A stretch of DNA of 64,000 bases from Prorocentrum cordatum (lineage: Eukaryota; Sar; Dinophyceae; Prorocentrales; Prorocentraceae). Every line of letters begins with the position of its first letter. Within the stretch, counting starts at the first letter, position 1. Location of the stretch: assembly GCA_963575745.1 (NCBI GenBank), contig CAUYUJ010022508.1, positions 58,642-122,641 of the forward strand, written 5' to 3'. The notes beneath the pieces are model-generated. The model was not told the origin of the DNA. It ran no database searches and was given only the letters and a program-made list of their open reading frames with translations. Positions 1 to 11,534 of this stretch are shown piece after piece. The position numbers were made by a program, and so were the translations under genes.

Positions 1-745
1 GTATTACTATCACAACACTTGGAGGAACCCACTGTATGAAAACCGACAAATCGTCATTTTTCGAATTTTTCGGCTCTCGCTTCAGAAGCTTCCTTCACGT
101 GTTCGGAGGAGCGCTGTGTAAGAAGAGAGCTCTACGAGGTGCCTGGCGGTAACTTGGTTGACGGTTTACCGCCGGTTCCCAGTTGGCCCAGCCAGCCGAG
201 GCGGACAATGTGGCAACTTTTGGGTAGTTTTGCACAGATTGTTCCGGAGAGCTCGCTGAGAGCTAAAGGGTTTCAATTTTTCGAGAAATGCCTCGAGAAG
301 CTCTCTCCTTCGACTCTTAGCACTCTCACGCGTGAAAAGAGCTGTGCGAGGTTCCCGGCGGAGACCAGGTTGACGGTTCACCGCCGGTGCCAGTTCGGGC
401 GCAGGGTTGAGCTTGTTGGACGGCCCAACGAAAAGAGAGAATGTGGTAACCTGGGATCGGTGTTTTCCACTTTATGCAAAATTTTGAAGTTCGTGTTAAG
501 AAGTAAGATTTTTATTCCCTGTAGTAAGCTATGGCGCACCTGCTAGTAAATTTTTCATGGCTCTAGGTCCAGTCTTACTATCAAAACACTTGGAGGAACC
601 CACTGTATGAAAACCGAAAAATCGTCATTTTTCGAATTTGTCGGCTCTCGCTTGAGAAGCTACCTTCACGTGTTCGGAGGAGCGCTGTGTAAGAAGAGAG
701 CTCTACGAGGTGTCCGGCGGTAATTGGTTGACGGTTTACCGCCGG
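1..745. repeat. Spacer repeats with three hairpin motifs
   Basis: A segment of about 150 bp at 1-150 recurs at 572-721 with few differences (both carry the run beginning TTACTATC, 'CACTTGGAGGAACCCACTG' and 'CACGTGTTCGGAGG'). Each copy leads into 'AGCTCTACGAGG' and a hairpin of the GGCGGTAA/TTACCGCC family. Hairpins lie near 143-173, 355-385 and 714-744. Short open frames here (for example 139-546) have no recognisable domain and look like chance. Related spacer DNA occurs at 5546-5835, 16500-17080 and 23421-23900. Confidence 0.75.
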
Positions 746-1905
746 TTCCCAGTTCCGGGGCGCTGGAGAGCTAGTTGGCAAGAAAAATCTCGACGGACCT
801 TTTGCTGACTTTTGGTCGGTTGAAAATTTCGTTCTCGAAATTTGAACATTCGTTAGAGCTCTAGTATTTTTCCCATGATATTCGATCTTATTCCCGCTCG
901 CCATCTTGATCTCAGCTCGATCGGGTAGCTTTTACTGCCAAAAATCAGGCAGGCGGGATCGGCCGTTTCGGGTCATCTTGTCACGCGGTGTCGGTTTTCT
1001 CAAGATAACTCGAGCTTCAGGACAGCTACAGAGCTGGTAAGCACAGCTAATCGATTCAGAATGATCAGGCGCGTTCGCCTGTTGAACCAAGAGGTCTGAA
1101 CTCGGTCTGCTAGCCGAGCCAGGTCCGCAAACCTATTCGTATTATTCGAACTATCTTGACAGACGCTCTCGGTTTTCTGTACTTAACTCGAGCTACAGGA
1201 CAGCTACGGAGCTGATACGTAGAGAATCTCATTCAGAATTATCAGTGGCCCTTGTCTGTCGAATCCAGAGTTCTGAAATCGGTTTGCTGCCCGATGTAGC
1301 ATCGCAAAACTATTCGTATTGTTCGAGTCATCTTGAGAGATGCTGTCGGTTCTCTGCACTTAACTTGGGCTGTAGGGGGGCTGCATGGCTGATAATCACT
1401 GGAATCGATTTGGAGCAATCAGGCGCGTCCGCCTTTCGAATCGAGAGCTCCGAAATCTGTCTGCTGCCCGAACTAGGTCCCCGAAACTGTCCGTATTGTT
1501 TGAGTCATCCTGAGAGGTGCTGTCGGTTTCCTGCATTTAACTCGGGCTGTAGGGGGGGCTGCAGGGCTGGTAAGCACAGGAATCGATTCCGAGACATCAG
1601 ACGCGTTTGCCTGTCGCATGCATACTCGAGCTAGGTTTGCCAAGCTATTCGTATTTTTCGAGTCATCTTGAGAGGTGCTGTCGATTTACGCACGTAACTT
1701 GGGCTGTAGGAGAGCTACAGAGCTCGTACAGAAGACAATCCAGAAGCATGGGGGGCGTTCGGCTGTTGCATCCGAGAGGTCTGAAATTGCGTGGGCTGAA
1801 AAATCATTTTCTCTGTGTGATTTTTTTCGACATTATATGTTGTCAGGAAGCTCTACGAGTCCCCCGGCGGTAACAAAGGTTGACGGTTTACCGCCGGCGC
1901 GGATG
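746..1905 (+). repeat. Composite repeat unit 1
   Basis: Head at about 746-960, five monomers at about 961-1830, hairpin at 1863-1898. The hairpin is preceded by 'GGAAGCTCTACGAGTCCCC', as in the other units. It is followed by two copies of a ~50-bp run beginning 'AACTCGTAGAGCTTCCCTT' (about 1914 and 1961). Confidence 0.75.
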
Positions 1906-1989
1906 CTACCAAGTAACTCGTAGAGCTTCCCTTAGCAAGTTATTGCTGGAAGCTTAAGAGTAACTCGTAGAGCTTCCCTTAGCAAGTTG

Positions 1990-3152
1990 TTGCTGGAAGC
2001 TTAAGAGTAATTCCGGGGCGCTGGAGAGCTAGTTGGCAAGGAAAATCTCGACGGACCTTTTGGTGATTTTTGGTCGGTTGAAAATTTTGTTCTCGAAATT
2101 TGAACATTCGTTAGAGCTCTAGTATTTTTCCCCGTGATATTCGATCTTATTCCCGCTCGCCATCTTGATCTCAGCTCGATCAGGTACCTTTTACTGCCAA
2201 AAAGCAGGCAGGCGGGATCGGCCGTGTCGAGTCATCTTGTCACGCGGTGTCGGTTTTCTCAAGATAACTCGAGCTTCAGGACAGCTAAAGAGCTGGTAAG
2301 CACAGCTAATCGATTCAGAATGATCAGGCGCGTTCGCCTGCTGAAGCCAGAGGTCTGAATTCGGTCTGCTAGCCGGGCTAGGTGCGCAAACCTACTCGTA
2401 TTATCGAGTCATCTTGACAGGCGCTCTCGGTTTTCTGTACTTAACTCGAGCTACAGGACAGCTAAAGAGCTGATACGTGCAGAATCTGATCCACGATCAT
2501 CATTGACCGTTGTCTGTTGAATCCAGAGCTCTGAACTCGGTCTGCTGCCCGATCTAGAACCGCGAAACTATTCGTATTGTCCGAGTCGCTTGCGAGATGC
2601 TGTCGGTTCTCTGCACTTAACTCGGGCTGTATGGGGGCTGCATGGCTGGTAATCACTGGAATCGATTCGGAGACATCAGGCGCGTTCGCCTGCGGAATCC
2701 AGAGCTCCGAACTCGGTCTGTTGCCTCGTATTGTTCGAGTCATCCTGAGAGGTGCTGTCGGTTTCCTGCACTTAACTCGGCTGCAGGGGGGGCTGCATGG
2801 CTGGTTATCACAGGGATCGATTCAGAGACATCAGACGCGTCCGCCTGTCGCATGCAGAGGTCTGAACTCGGTCTGATACTCGAACTAGGTTTGCCAAACT
2901 ATTCGAATTGTTCGAGTCTTCTTGAGAGGTGCTGTCGATTTACGCACGTAACTCGGGCTGTAGGAGAGCACAGAGCTCGTACAGGAGACAATCTAGAAGC
3001 ATCGGGGGTTCGGCTGTTGCATCCGAGAGGTCTCAAATTGCCTGGGCTAAAAAACTAGTTTTTCTGTGTAATTTCTTTCGACATTATATGTTGTCAGGAA
3101 GCTCTACGAGTCCCCCGGCGGTAACAAAGGTTGACGGTTTACCGCCGGCGCC
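1990..3152 (+). repeat. Composite repeat unit 2
   Basis: Same order of head, monomers and hairpin (3113-3150). Small deletions shorten some monomers, for example near 2580-2600. Confidence 0.75.
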
Positions 3153-4328
3153 CAGTAATTCCGCGGCGCTGGAGAGCTAGTTGGCAAGAAAAATCTCGAC
3201 GGACCTTTTGGTGACTTTTGGTCGGTTGAAAATTTTGTTTTCAAATTTTGAACATTCGTTAGAGCTCTAGTATTTTTTCCCATGATATTCGATCTTTTTC
3301 ACGCTCGCTATCTTAATCTCAGCTCGATCGGGTACCTTTTACTGCCAAAAAGCAGGCAGGCGGGATCGGCCGTTTCGAGTCATCTTGACACGCGATGACG
3401 GTTATCTGAACATAACTCGAGCTTTAGGACAGCTACAGAGCTGGTCAGCACAGCTAATCGATTCAGATTGATCAGGCGCGTTCGCCTGTTGAATCTAGAG
3501 GTCTGAACTCAGTCTGCTAGCCGAGCTAGGTCCACAAACCTATTCGTATTGTTCGAGTCATCTTGACAGACGCTCTCGGTTTTCTGTACTTAACTCGAGC
3601 TACAGGACAGCTACAGGGCTGATATTTACACAAACCGATTCAGAATCATCATTCGCGTTTGTCTGTTGAATCCAGCGCTCTGAACTCGGTCTGCTGCCCG
3701 ATCTAGAATCGCAAAACTATTCGTATTGCTCGAGTCATCTTGAGAAGTGCTCTCGGTTTTCTGCACGTTACTCGGGCTCGGGGGGGGGGGGCAGAGCTGG
3801 TGGTCACAGGAATCGATTTGAAGAGATCAGGCGCGTCCGCCTGTCGAATCGAGAGCTCCGAACTCGGTCAGCTGGCCGAACTAGGTCCGCGAAACTATTG
3901 TATTGTTCGAGTCATCCTGAGAGGTGCTGTCGGTTTTCTGCACTTAACTCGGGCTGTAGGGGGGCTGCAGGGATGGTAATCACAGGAATCGACTCGGAGA
4001 CATCAGACGCGTCCAGCTGTCGCATTCAGAGGTCTGAACTTGGTTTCATACTCGAGCTGGGTTGCCAAACTATTCGTTTTGTTAGAGTCATCTTGAGAGG
4101 TGCTGTCGATTTACACACGTAACTCGGGGCTGTAGAAGAGCTAAAGAGCTCGTAAAGAACATCATCCAGAAGCATTGGGGGCGTTCGGCTGTTGCATCGA
4201 GAGGTCTGAAATCGCTTGGGCTGAAAAACTATTTGTTTTCTGCATTTTCTTTTGACGCTACATAGTGTCAGGAAGCTCTACGAGTCCCCCAGCGGTAAGA
4301 AAGGTTGACGGTTTACCGCCGGCGCCCA
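3153..4328 (+). repeat. Composite repeat unit 3
   Basis: Same organisation. A run of about 12 G lies near 3780, where other units have 6-8 G. Hairpin at about 4288-4322, with one arm changed (CAGCGGTAAG). Confidence 0.75.
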
Positions 4329-4374
4329 GTAACTCGTAGAGCTTCCCTTAGCAAGTTATTGCTGGAAGCTTAAG

Positions 4375-5545
4375 AGTAATTCCGGGGCGCTGGAGAGCTA
4401 GTTGGCAAGAAAAATCTCGACGGACATTTTGATGACTTTTGGTCGGTTGAAAATTTTGTTCTCGAAATTCAACCATTCGTTAGAGCTCTAGTATTTTTTC
4501 CCGCGATATTCGATCTTATTCCCGCTCGCCATCTTGATCTCAGCTCGATCGGGTACCTTTTACTGCCAGAAAGCACTGCGGCGGGATCGCCTGTTTCGGG
4601 TCATCTTGTCACGCGGTGACGGTTTTCCCAAGATAACTCGAGCTTTAGGGCAGCTATAGAGCTGGTGAGCACAGCTAATCGATGCAGAACGATCAGGCGC
4701 GTTCGCCTGTTGAATCCAGAGGTCTGAACTCGGTCTGCTAGCCGAGCTAGGTCCGCAAACCTATTTGTATTATTCGAGTCATGTTCACACGCGATGACGG
4801 TTTTCTGAACATAACTCGAGCTACAGGACAGCTACAGAGCTGATACGTACATAATCTGATTCAGAATCATCAGTGGCCGTTGTCTCTTGAATCCAGAGCT
4901 CTGACTTCGGTCTGCTGCCCGATCTAGAATCGCGAAACTATTCGTATTGTTCGAGTCATCTTGAGATGCTGTCTGTTTTCTGCACTTAATTCGGGCTGTT
5001 GGGGGACTGCATGGCTGGTAATCAGTGGAATCGATTCGGAGACATCAGACGCGTGTGCCTTTCGCATCGAGAGCTCCGAACTTTGTCTGCTGCCCGAACT
5101 AGGTCCGCCAAACTATTCGTATTGTTCGAGTCATCCTGAGAGGTGCTGTCGGTTTCCTGCACTTGACTCGGGCTGTAGGGGGGCTGCAGGGCGGGTAATC
5201 ACAAGAATCGATTCAGAGACATCAGACGCGTGCGCCTGTTGCATGCAGAGGTCTGAACTCGGTCTGATACTCGAGCTAGGTTTGCCAAACTATTCGAATT
5301 GTTCGAATCATCTTGAGAGGTGCTGTCGATTTACGCACGTAACTCAGGCTGTAGGAGAGCTACAGAGCTCGTACAGAAGACAATCTAGAAGCATCGGGGG
5401 CGTTCGGCTGTTGCACCCGAGAGGTCTGAAATTGCTTGGGCTGAGAAACTATTTCTTATGTGTATTTTTTTTCGAAATTATATGTTGTCAGGAAGCTCTA
5501 CGAGTCCCCCGGCGGTGACAAAGGTTGACGGTTTACCGCCGGCGC
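4375..5545 (+). repeat. Composite repeat unit 4
   Basis: Same organisation, hairpin at 5507-5542. It is followed by a 290-bp interruption (5546-5835) before unit 5. Confidence 0.75.
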
Positions 5546-5835
5546 CCAGTTTGAAATATATTTAACAATTTATTTTGAGAAAGCAGATTTTCTGCACGTG
5601 TAAGAGACTTCGAGGGCCTCTGCGTCTTAATATGAGCTCTCTAGATGCCTTTTTACTATCAAAACACTTGGCGGAACCATCTTCATGTCGACATGAAAAA
5701 ATCATGTTTTCTCTTTTTCGAGAAATGCTTGCAGAAGCCCTCTTTTTTGATGCTGAGCACTCTTACGCGTGCTAGGAGCTCTACGAGGTTCCCGGCGGTG
5801 ACCAGGTTGACGGTTCACCGCCGGCGCCATGATTG
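5546..5835. repeat. Spacer-repeat insertion between units 4 and 5
   Basis: This stretch carries the 'TACTATCAAAACACTTGG' spacer repeat seen at 1-150 and 572-721, and a complete hairpin at about 5793-5824. Its presence inside the array shows that spacer and composite repeats recombine at the hairpin. Confidence 0.65.
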
Positions 5836-6972
5836 CTGGAAGCTTAAGAGTAATTCCGGGGCGCTGGAGAGCTAGTTGGCAAGGAAAATCTCGACGGACC
5901 TTTTGCTGACTTTTGGTCGGTTGATTTTTCTTTTTCTCAAAATTCAACAATTCGTTTGAGCTCTACTATTTTTCCCCGTGATATTTGATCTTATTCCCTC
6001 TCGCCATCTTGATCTCAGCTCGATCGGGTACCTTTCACTGCCAGAAAGCACACGGGCGGGATCGGCCGTTTCGAGTCATCTTGTCACGTGGTGTCGGTTT
6101 TCTCAAGATAACTCGAGCTTCAGGACAGCTAAAGAGCTGATAAGCAGAGCTAATCGATTCAGAATGATCAGGCGCGTTCGCCTGTGGAAGCGAGAGGTCT
6201 GAATTCGGTCGGCTAGCCGAGCTAAGTGCGCAAAGCTATTCGTATTATTCGAGTCATCTTGACAGGCGCTCTCGGTTTTCTGTACTTAACTCGAGCTACA
6301 GGACAGCTAAAGAGCTGATACGTACAGAATCTGATTCAGAATTTTCAGTGGCCGTTTCCTGTTCAATCCAGGCTCTGAACTCGGTCTGCTGCCCGATCTA
6401 GAATCGCGAAACTATTCGTATTGTTCGAGTCGCTTGCGAGATTAACTCGGGCTGTAGGGGGGCTGCATGGCTGGTAATCACTGGAATCGATTCAGAGACA
6501 TCAGGCGCGTTCGCCTGCGGAATCCAGAGCTCCGACCTCTGTCTGCTGCCCAGACTTGGTCTGCGAAACTGTTCGTATTGTTCGAGTCATCTGAGAGGTG
6601 CTGTCGGTTTCCTGCACTTAACTCGGCTGCAGGGGGGGGGGCTGCAGGCTGATTATCACAGGGATTGATTCAGAGACACAGAGGTCTGAACTCGGTCTGA
6701 TACTCGAACTAGGTTTGCCAAACTATTCGTATTGTTCGAGTCATCTTGAGAGGTGCTGTCGATTCACGCATGTAACTCAGGCTGTAGAAGAGCTACAGAG
6801 CTCGTACAGAATCTAAGCATCGGGGGCGTTCGGCTGTTGCATCCGAGAGGTATCAAATTGCCTGGGCGGAAAAACTATTTTTTCTGTGTAATTTCTTTCG
6901 ACATTACATGTTGTCAGGAAGCTCTACGAGTCCCCCGGCGGTAACAAAGGTTGACGGTTTACCGCCGGCGCC
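5836..6972 (+). repeat. Composite repeat unit 5
   Basis: Same organisation, hairpin at 6933-6970. Deletions affect monomers near 6440-6690. Confidence 0.75.
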
Positions 6973-8135
6973 CAGTTGCTGGAAGCTTAAGAGTAATTCC
7001 GGGGCGCTGGAGAGCTAGTTGGCTAGAAAAATCTCGACGGACCTTTTGGTGACTTTTGGTCGGTTCAAAATTTTGTTCTCGAAATTCCTCAATTCGTTTG
7101 AGCTCTAGTATTTCTTCCCGTGATATTCGATCTTATTTCCGCTCGCCATCTTGATCTCAGCTCGATCGGGTACCTTTTACTGTCAAAAAGCACACTGGCG
7201 GGATCGGCCGATTCGAGTCATCTTGTCACGCGCTGTCGGTTTTCTCAAGATAACTCGAGGTTCGGGATAGCTACAGAGCTGGTAAGCACAACTAATCGAT
7301 TCAGAATGATCGGGCGCGTTCGCCTGTTGAATCCAGAGGTCTGAACTCGGTCTGCTAGCCGAGCTAGGGCCGCAAACCTATTCGTATAATTCGAGTCATC
7401 TTGACAGGCGCTCTCGGTTTTCTGTACTTAACTCGAGCTACAGGACAGCTACAGAGCTGATACGTAGAGAATCTGATTCAGAATCATCAGTGGCCGTTGT
7501 CTGTTGAATCCAGAGCTCTGAACTCGGTCTGCTACCCGATCTAGAATCGCGAAACTATTCGTATTGTTCGAGTCATCTTGAGAAATGCTGTCGGTTCTCT
7601 GCACTGAACTCGGGCTGTAGGGGGGCTGCATGGCTGGTAATCACTGGATTCGATTCGGAGACATCAGGCGCGTCCGCCTGTCGAATCCAGAGCTCCGACC
7701 TCTTTCTGCTGGCCGAACTAGGTCCGCGAAACTATTCGTATTGTTCGAGTCATCCTGAGAGGTGCTGTGGGTTTCCTGCACTTAGCTCGGGCTGTAGGGG
7801 GGGGCTGCAGGGCTGGTAATCACAGGAATCGATTCAGAGACATCAGACGCGTATGCAGAGGTCTGAACTCGGTCTGATACTCGAGCTCGGTTTGCCAAAC
7901 TATTCGTATTGTTCGAGTCATCTTGAGAGGTGCTGTCGATTTACGCACGTAACTCGGGCTGTAGGAGAGCTACAGAGCTCGTACAGAAGACAATCCAGAA
8001 GCATCGGGGGCGTTCGGCTGTTGCATCCGAGAGGTCTGAAATTGCTTGGACTGATTTTTTTTGACATTACATGTTGTCAGGAAGCTCTACGATTCCCCCG
8101 GCGGTAACAAAGGTTGACGGTTTACCACCGGCGCC
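6973..8135 (+). repeat. Composite repeat unit 6
   Basis: Same organisation. The hairpin at about 8096-8132 has one substitution in the right arm (TTTACCACC). Confidence 0.75.
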
Positions 8136-8420
8136 CAGTTCTGAAATGCGTCTGCGTCTCGAGGTAGATCAGCGAAAGAGTTTGTCTCCTTCGTGTCATC
8201 TTGACAGGTCCTGTTGGGTTTCTGTACTTAACTCGAGCTGTATGGGGGCTACAACGCTGCTACGTTCACGTAATCGATCGAGAATCATCAGGCGCGTGCG
8301 TCGCAAACATCTAGAGCTTGAAATCAGATCAGTCTGCTACTTGGGCTAGGTGCGCAAATCTATTCGTATTCGACTGATTTTCCCGGAGAGCTCGCTGAGA
8401 GCTAGAGGGTTTCAGATTAG
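8136..8420 (+). repeat. Partial monomers at the end of the array
   Basis: Two degenerate monomer fragments ('TCATCTTGACAGGTCCTGTTG', 'ATCAGGCGCGTGCGTC') follow the last hairpin. The stretch ends in 'AGAGCTCGCTGAGAGCTAGA', which resembles spacer DNA near 248. This marks the right edge of the array. Confidence 0.55.
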
Positions 8421-8855
8421 AAGCAGGGCGGTGGTGGTGCCCGCCAGGAGCTCCTCCGCGGCGCTCCAGAATCCCAACAGGGGGTTCGTGCGGCCCGGCA
8501 AAGTGTCCGAGAGAGCGTCCGGCAAGCTTCCACGCGTGCCTGCGCGCATGCAGGCACGCTTGGAAGCGTTTCTGGCAGCGCATCGGCAGCGCTGCAGCGA
8601 TCACGAACTCAACCATATCCTTGGCAAATGGATGGGCTACAAGCCATCTTCGACGGCGCAGGCTCGCAACACTATTTTCATGAAGTTGGAAATGTCAATC
8701 CTGGCTCGTTGCATGCATGTTATAATGCATGGCAGCTCAGGCTGCAAATTACGTGGCTCTTGGAGCATCGCGGCCAGCCGGTCGTCGTGCCCAGGACCAA
8801 GGCAGCCATGATCAAGAAGTGGATCGATCTCCTCTCTCAGACGACGACACGCTAA
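8421..8855 (+). CDS. Possible coding remnant, unknown product
   Basis: An open frame of about 145 codons ends at the stop near 8853. The best-looking part starts at the ATG at 8628 (75 codons) and contains a helical stretch ending 'RTKAAMIKKWIDLLSQ'. I recognise no family. Codon use looks less repetitive than the surrounding arrays. It could be an exon or pseudogene remnant, or a chance open frame in GC-rich DNA. Confidence 0.2.
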   Translation, partial: KQGGGGARQELLRGAPESQQGVRAARQSVRESVRQASTRACAHAGTLGSVSGSASAALQRSRTQPYPWQMDGLQAIFDGAGSQHYFHEVGNVNPGSLHACYNAWQLRLQITWLLEHRGQPVVVPRTKAAMIKKWIDLLSQTTTR

Positions 8856-9029
8856 GCTCCGAATACAGACGACGACTCACCGGGAGAAGGCCGTGGGCAA
8901 AGTGTCCATTCGGCTTCCGGCGTCAGAGAGACGGGAGATGCACGAGAGAGGAGCCGAAGCCCCAAAGTACAGCAGGCGACAACAGGCGCCGACAAGTACA
9001 CGAAATATTCGAAAGATTTTTACAAGGCA

Positions 9030-9284
9030 ATGCCATACAAGAAGCGAGGAGGGAAATGCAGCTTCGACGGCTTCTCAGAATTGCTGCGCGCTTTCTTCGA
9101 GCACACGCTGAACTCACATGTCTGGGGCGAGGGTTCCGATAACTCATTCAAAGACGATGAAGGGCTCTGGCTGCAACCTTCCCGCGACGCAGCAGAAGCA
9201 GCTTGGGCGGAGCAGACTCGTCAGACCCCGCAGGAATTCAGCCGCGTGTTTGATGCCGTAGACAGCGTGCACGCCTATTCGTAA
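9030..9284 (+). CDS. Possible coding remnant, 84 codons, unknown product
   Basis: An open frame in the same phase as 8421-8855 encodes an acidic, aromatic-rich stretch ('FDGFSELLRAFFEHTLNSH'). No domain is recognised. It might be a further exon of the same gene; I see no convincing splice pair. Confidence 0.18.
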   Translation: MPYKKRGGKCSFDGFSELLRAFFEHTLNSHVWGEGSDNSFKDDEGLWLQPSRDAAEAAWAEQTRQTPQEFSRVFDAVDSVHAYS

Positions 9285-9766
9285 GGACTTGAACCTGTGC
9301 TTAGGAGGGATTGATGTTCGACGCCCGCCGATGAGACCGATCTGTGACATCGACGCGGTCTAGTGAGGGATTGTAGGCTGTGGCTAGATTATGCAGACGG
9401 TGTGGTCTAGCGGCGCTTTGTTGAAACGAGGGGCGCGCGAGCAGCAACAGTAAAAGCAAAACCACGTTGCGCCAAAATGGACGCGATCGCAGCGTGGCGC
9501 TCCATTCAGGCAATCCTAAAGCAATGTTCGAACGCGCAGTGTTGAGCCTCTGACAGACCGAAATCACCGTAAGCTTGCTGAAGGGGCCAGCCTAGCGATG
9601 TATAGGAGGCGCACACTCACTCCAGCCCATCGCTTGTGCCTACATTTCCCCCAGGGCGCCCCTAGAAACGCAGCCAATGCAGTCAGGCGCTTTTCCACCG
9701 CTCTTTGCAGCCATGTGTGCACACAGAATTCTTGCTTAAACTTGACCTGCACCCCTCAACTTCTCC
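9285..9766. other. Unassigned sequence upstream of the 9767 gene
   Basis: No repeat, RNA gene or convincing open frame is visible. It may contain the 5' region of the gene starting at 9767. Dinoflagellate promoters lack a reliable consensus, so none is proposed. Confidence 0.4.
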
Positions 9767-11424
9767 ATGGCGGATGCAAACGCCTGCTCCATCGCGCCTC
9801 CGTCCCCGGAGAATCTGCAGCGCCGTCTTCGCAAAACGAGCGAGAACCCTTCGCGCGCGGCCGTCTACGATGTCATTGCGGTAGCGAAGAATTGTGACCA
9901 TAACTGCGCAGGTCAGATTTACAAGCGTCTCCTGGACGCGGGCAAGGTGCTTGGTTCCTGCACGTGCATGAACCAAGAAAGTGGCCAATGGGGCGGCAAC
10001 CGTAAGCCCGTTCGCGTGGCCACTCTCAATGAGATGGTTCAAATCCTCGCGCAGCTGCCAGGCAACTGCCACTTCAACAAGGCTTGTGAGGAAGTGATTC
10101 CAACATTTCTGGACGTGGCGCCTCGTGGTCCGGATGATGCCAAGTTTCCAGGCTGTGTGGATCCAGGTAAGGAGGACCAGGGCACGACGCGATCCTGGCA
10201 GGAAGGGTCGGGGGCGCCGCTGTGGCTCGGGGAGGCGATTGCAGATGCCGTGGCGACAGGCATCGAGCAGGGCGTGGAAGCCGCACAGGCCGCCCTACGC
10301 AGAGCAGTTGCAAGCCCTGGAGCGGCAGCTGCAGAAGGTCTCAGAATATGGACCCCGCGTCGAGATGAGCCGCGCCTTCCCAAGTCGTCCGGATGAGCTG
10401 CTGGATATGGGCATAAAGCTCCAAGCTGAGACGGATCTGCAGCGCTTCTGCGAATATGGCTTGCCCGTCATTACATTCCTCCAGGAGAAAGTGCCGGAGA
10501 AGAAAATCATGCGAATCAGCGCATGCTTCTCCAAGACGCTCAAGCAGCGCCGCCCGCTATGCAACAAACCATTCAGCGCCTCCGGGGCGTGGTGGCGACA
10601 GAAGGGGAAAGCAACAAGCGGCGCCAAACCCCCCCGACCGCGTACGCAGCTCCATCTTGGGATGGAACCACTGGCGCAAGCTCAACCTGACTGGTGGCCT
10701 CCGTGATCTCCTGGTGAGCACTACGGCTGCTTCCGCCAACGCAAAGCACAGCCACGACAGATACTGTGCCTCGCTTGCGCTGCTGCTGGCAAAGGAAAAG
10801 AGTCGTGCACAGCATGCGCGCATGTCCCAGCGCACCCATCCTTGGAGCGATACGGTGAGCTGCGCTCGCAGATCGCAGCTCGGCATCTCTGTCCATCTTG
10901 CTCAATCCATCCTCGCAGCTTCCGCCCAGTCCCTTAGGAAGGCCTTCCATCTGGCCAGAACCACAGCAACCGAGTCCCGCTGCGGCTGCATGCCGCTCCA
11001 GGGCGCACCCGAGGAGGAAAGCTGCGCAGGGCCGCACCCCGCGCTTGCACATGAAGCCACCACCACATCGGCAAGAAGCATAGATGCCTCCAGGGGTTCA
11101 GGCCATCAGGACTGTCCGCAGAGTGTTGAGACACGGTGCGAGATGTATGGCTGCAGCAAGGCCGTGCTCCAAAGAACAAGCTGCTGCCAACGGCGGCTCT
11201 GTCCTGAGAGCACACTGCGCTGCTCACAGCGGTGCCTCGGTCCGGCAGAGCTTCGCAGTTTCTGTGCGAGGTTCGCCCAGAGCGGCGCGGAGATCTCAAT
11301 CGCGGCAGCCGTGGCAGACTTCAGGTGCCCCTTCTGTCGCAACACGCGACCCTTGAGCGAGCGAGAGGTGTGCGTGCAAGCCATGATGGAAGTGATTGCG
11401 CCCGTGTTCTATGCAAGCGAGTAG
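9767..11424 (+). pseudogene. Frame-split gene: putative DNA-binding N-terminus, Cys-rich C-terminus
   Basis: The start at 9767 lies in a good context (CTCCATGG). The first frame (9767 to about 10300) encodes a helical region ending 'RVATLNEMVQILAQLPG'. From memory this resembles a family common in dinoflagellate and algal genomes, in which an antirepressor-like domain carries a '..LVEIIWLLPG..' motif; that link is moderate. Coding then continues one frame over (about 10300-10620) with a coiled-coil stretch 'EQLQALERQLQKVSEYG'. It shifts again near a C7 run at 10625 into a frame ending at 11424, with Cys clusters and a terminal FRCPFCR that could be RING- or zinc-ribbon-like. Two single-base shifts make this a pseudogene, a gene with sequencing indels, or less likely a gene with very short introns. 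Confidence 0.5.
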
Positions 11425-11534
11425 CTGCGGCCAGGTAGCTGCTGGGGGGAGGGAGATCTAGCGCCAAAGCTGAGTCACGCAACTGCATAGGGGAAGCGGT
11501 ATGAGTGTATGGAATAAAAGGCACACGCGCAGTA

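Larger units (their letters stand above)
746..8135. repeat. Tandem array of six ~1.2-kb higher-order repeat units
   Basis: Six units follow each other head to tail. Each has a head (beginning 'TTCCGGGGCGCTGGAGAGC', then a run ending in 'GAGCTCTAGTATTTTT' and 'CCCGCTCGCCATCTTGAT'), five diverged monomers and a terminal hairpin. The hairpins start near 1863, 3113, 4288, 5507, 6933 and 8096, so spacing is about 1.16-1.43 kb. In the first unit the monomer landmark TCATCTTG falls near 973, 1151, 1328, 1505 and 1663, giving a monomer of about 177 bp. Homologous positions in different units are far more alike than neighbouring monomers in one unit, which is higher-order repeat organisation. No unit encodes a recognisable protein. 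Confidence 0.85.
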
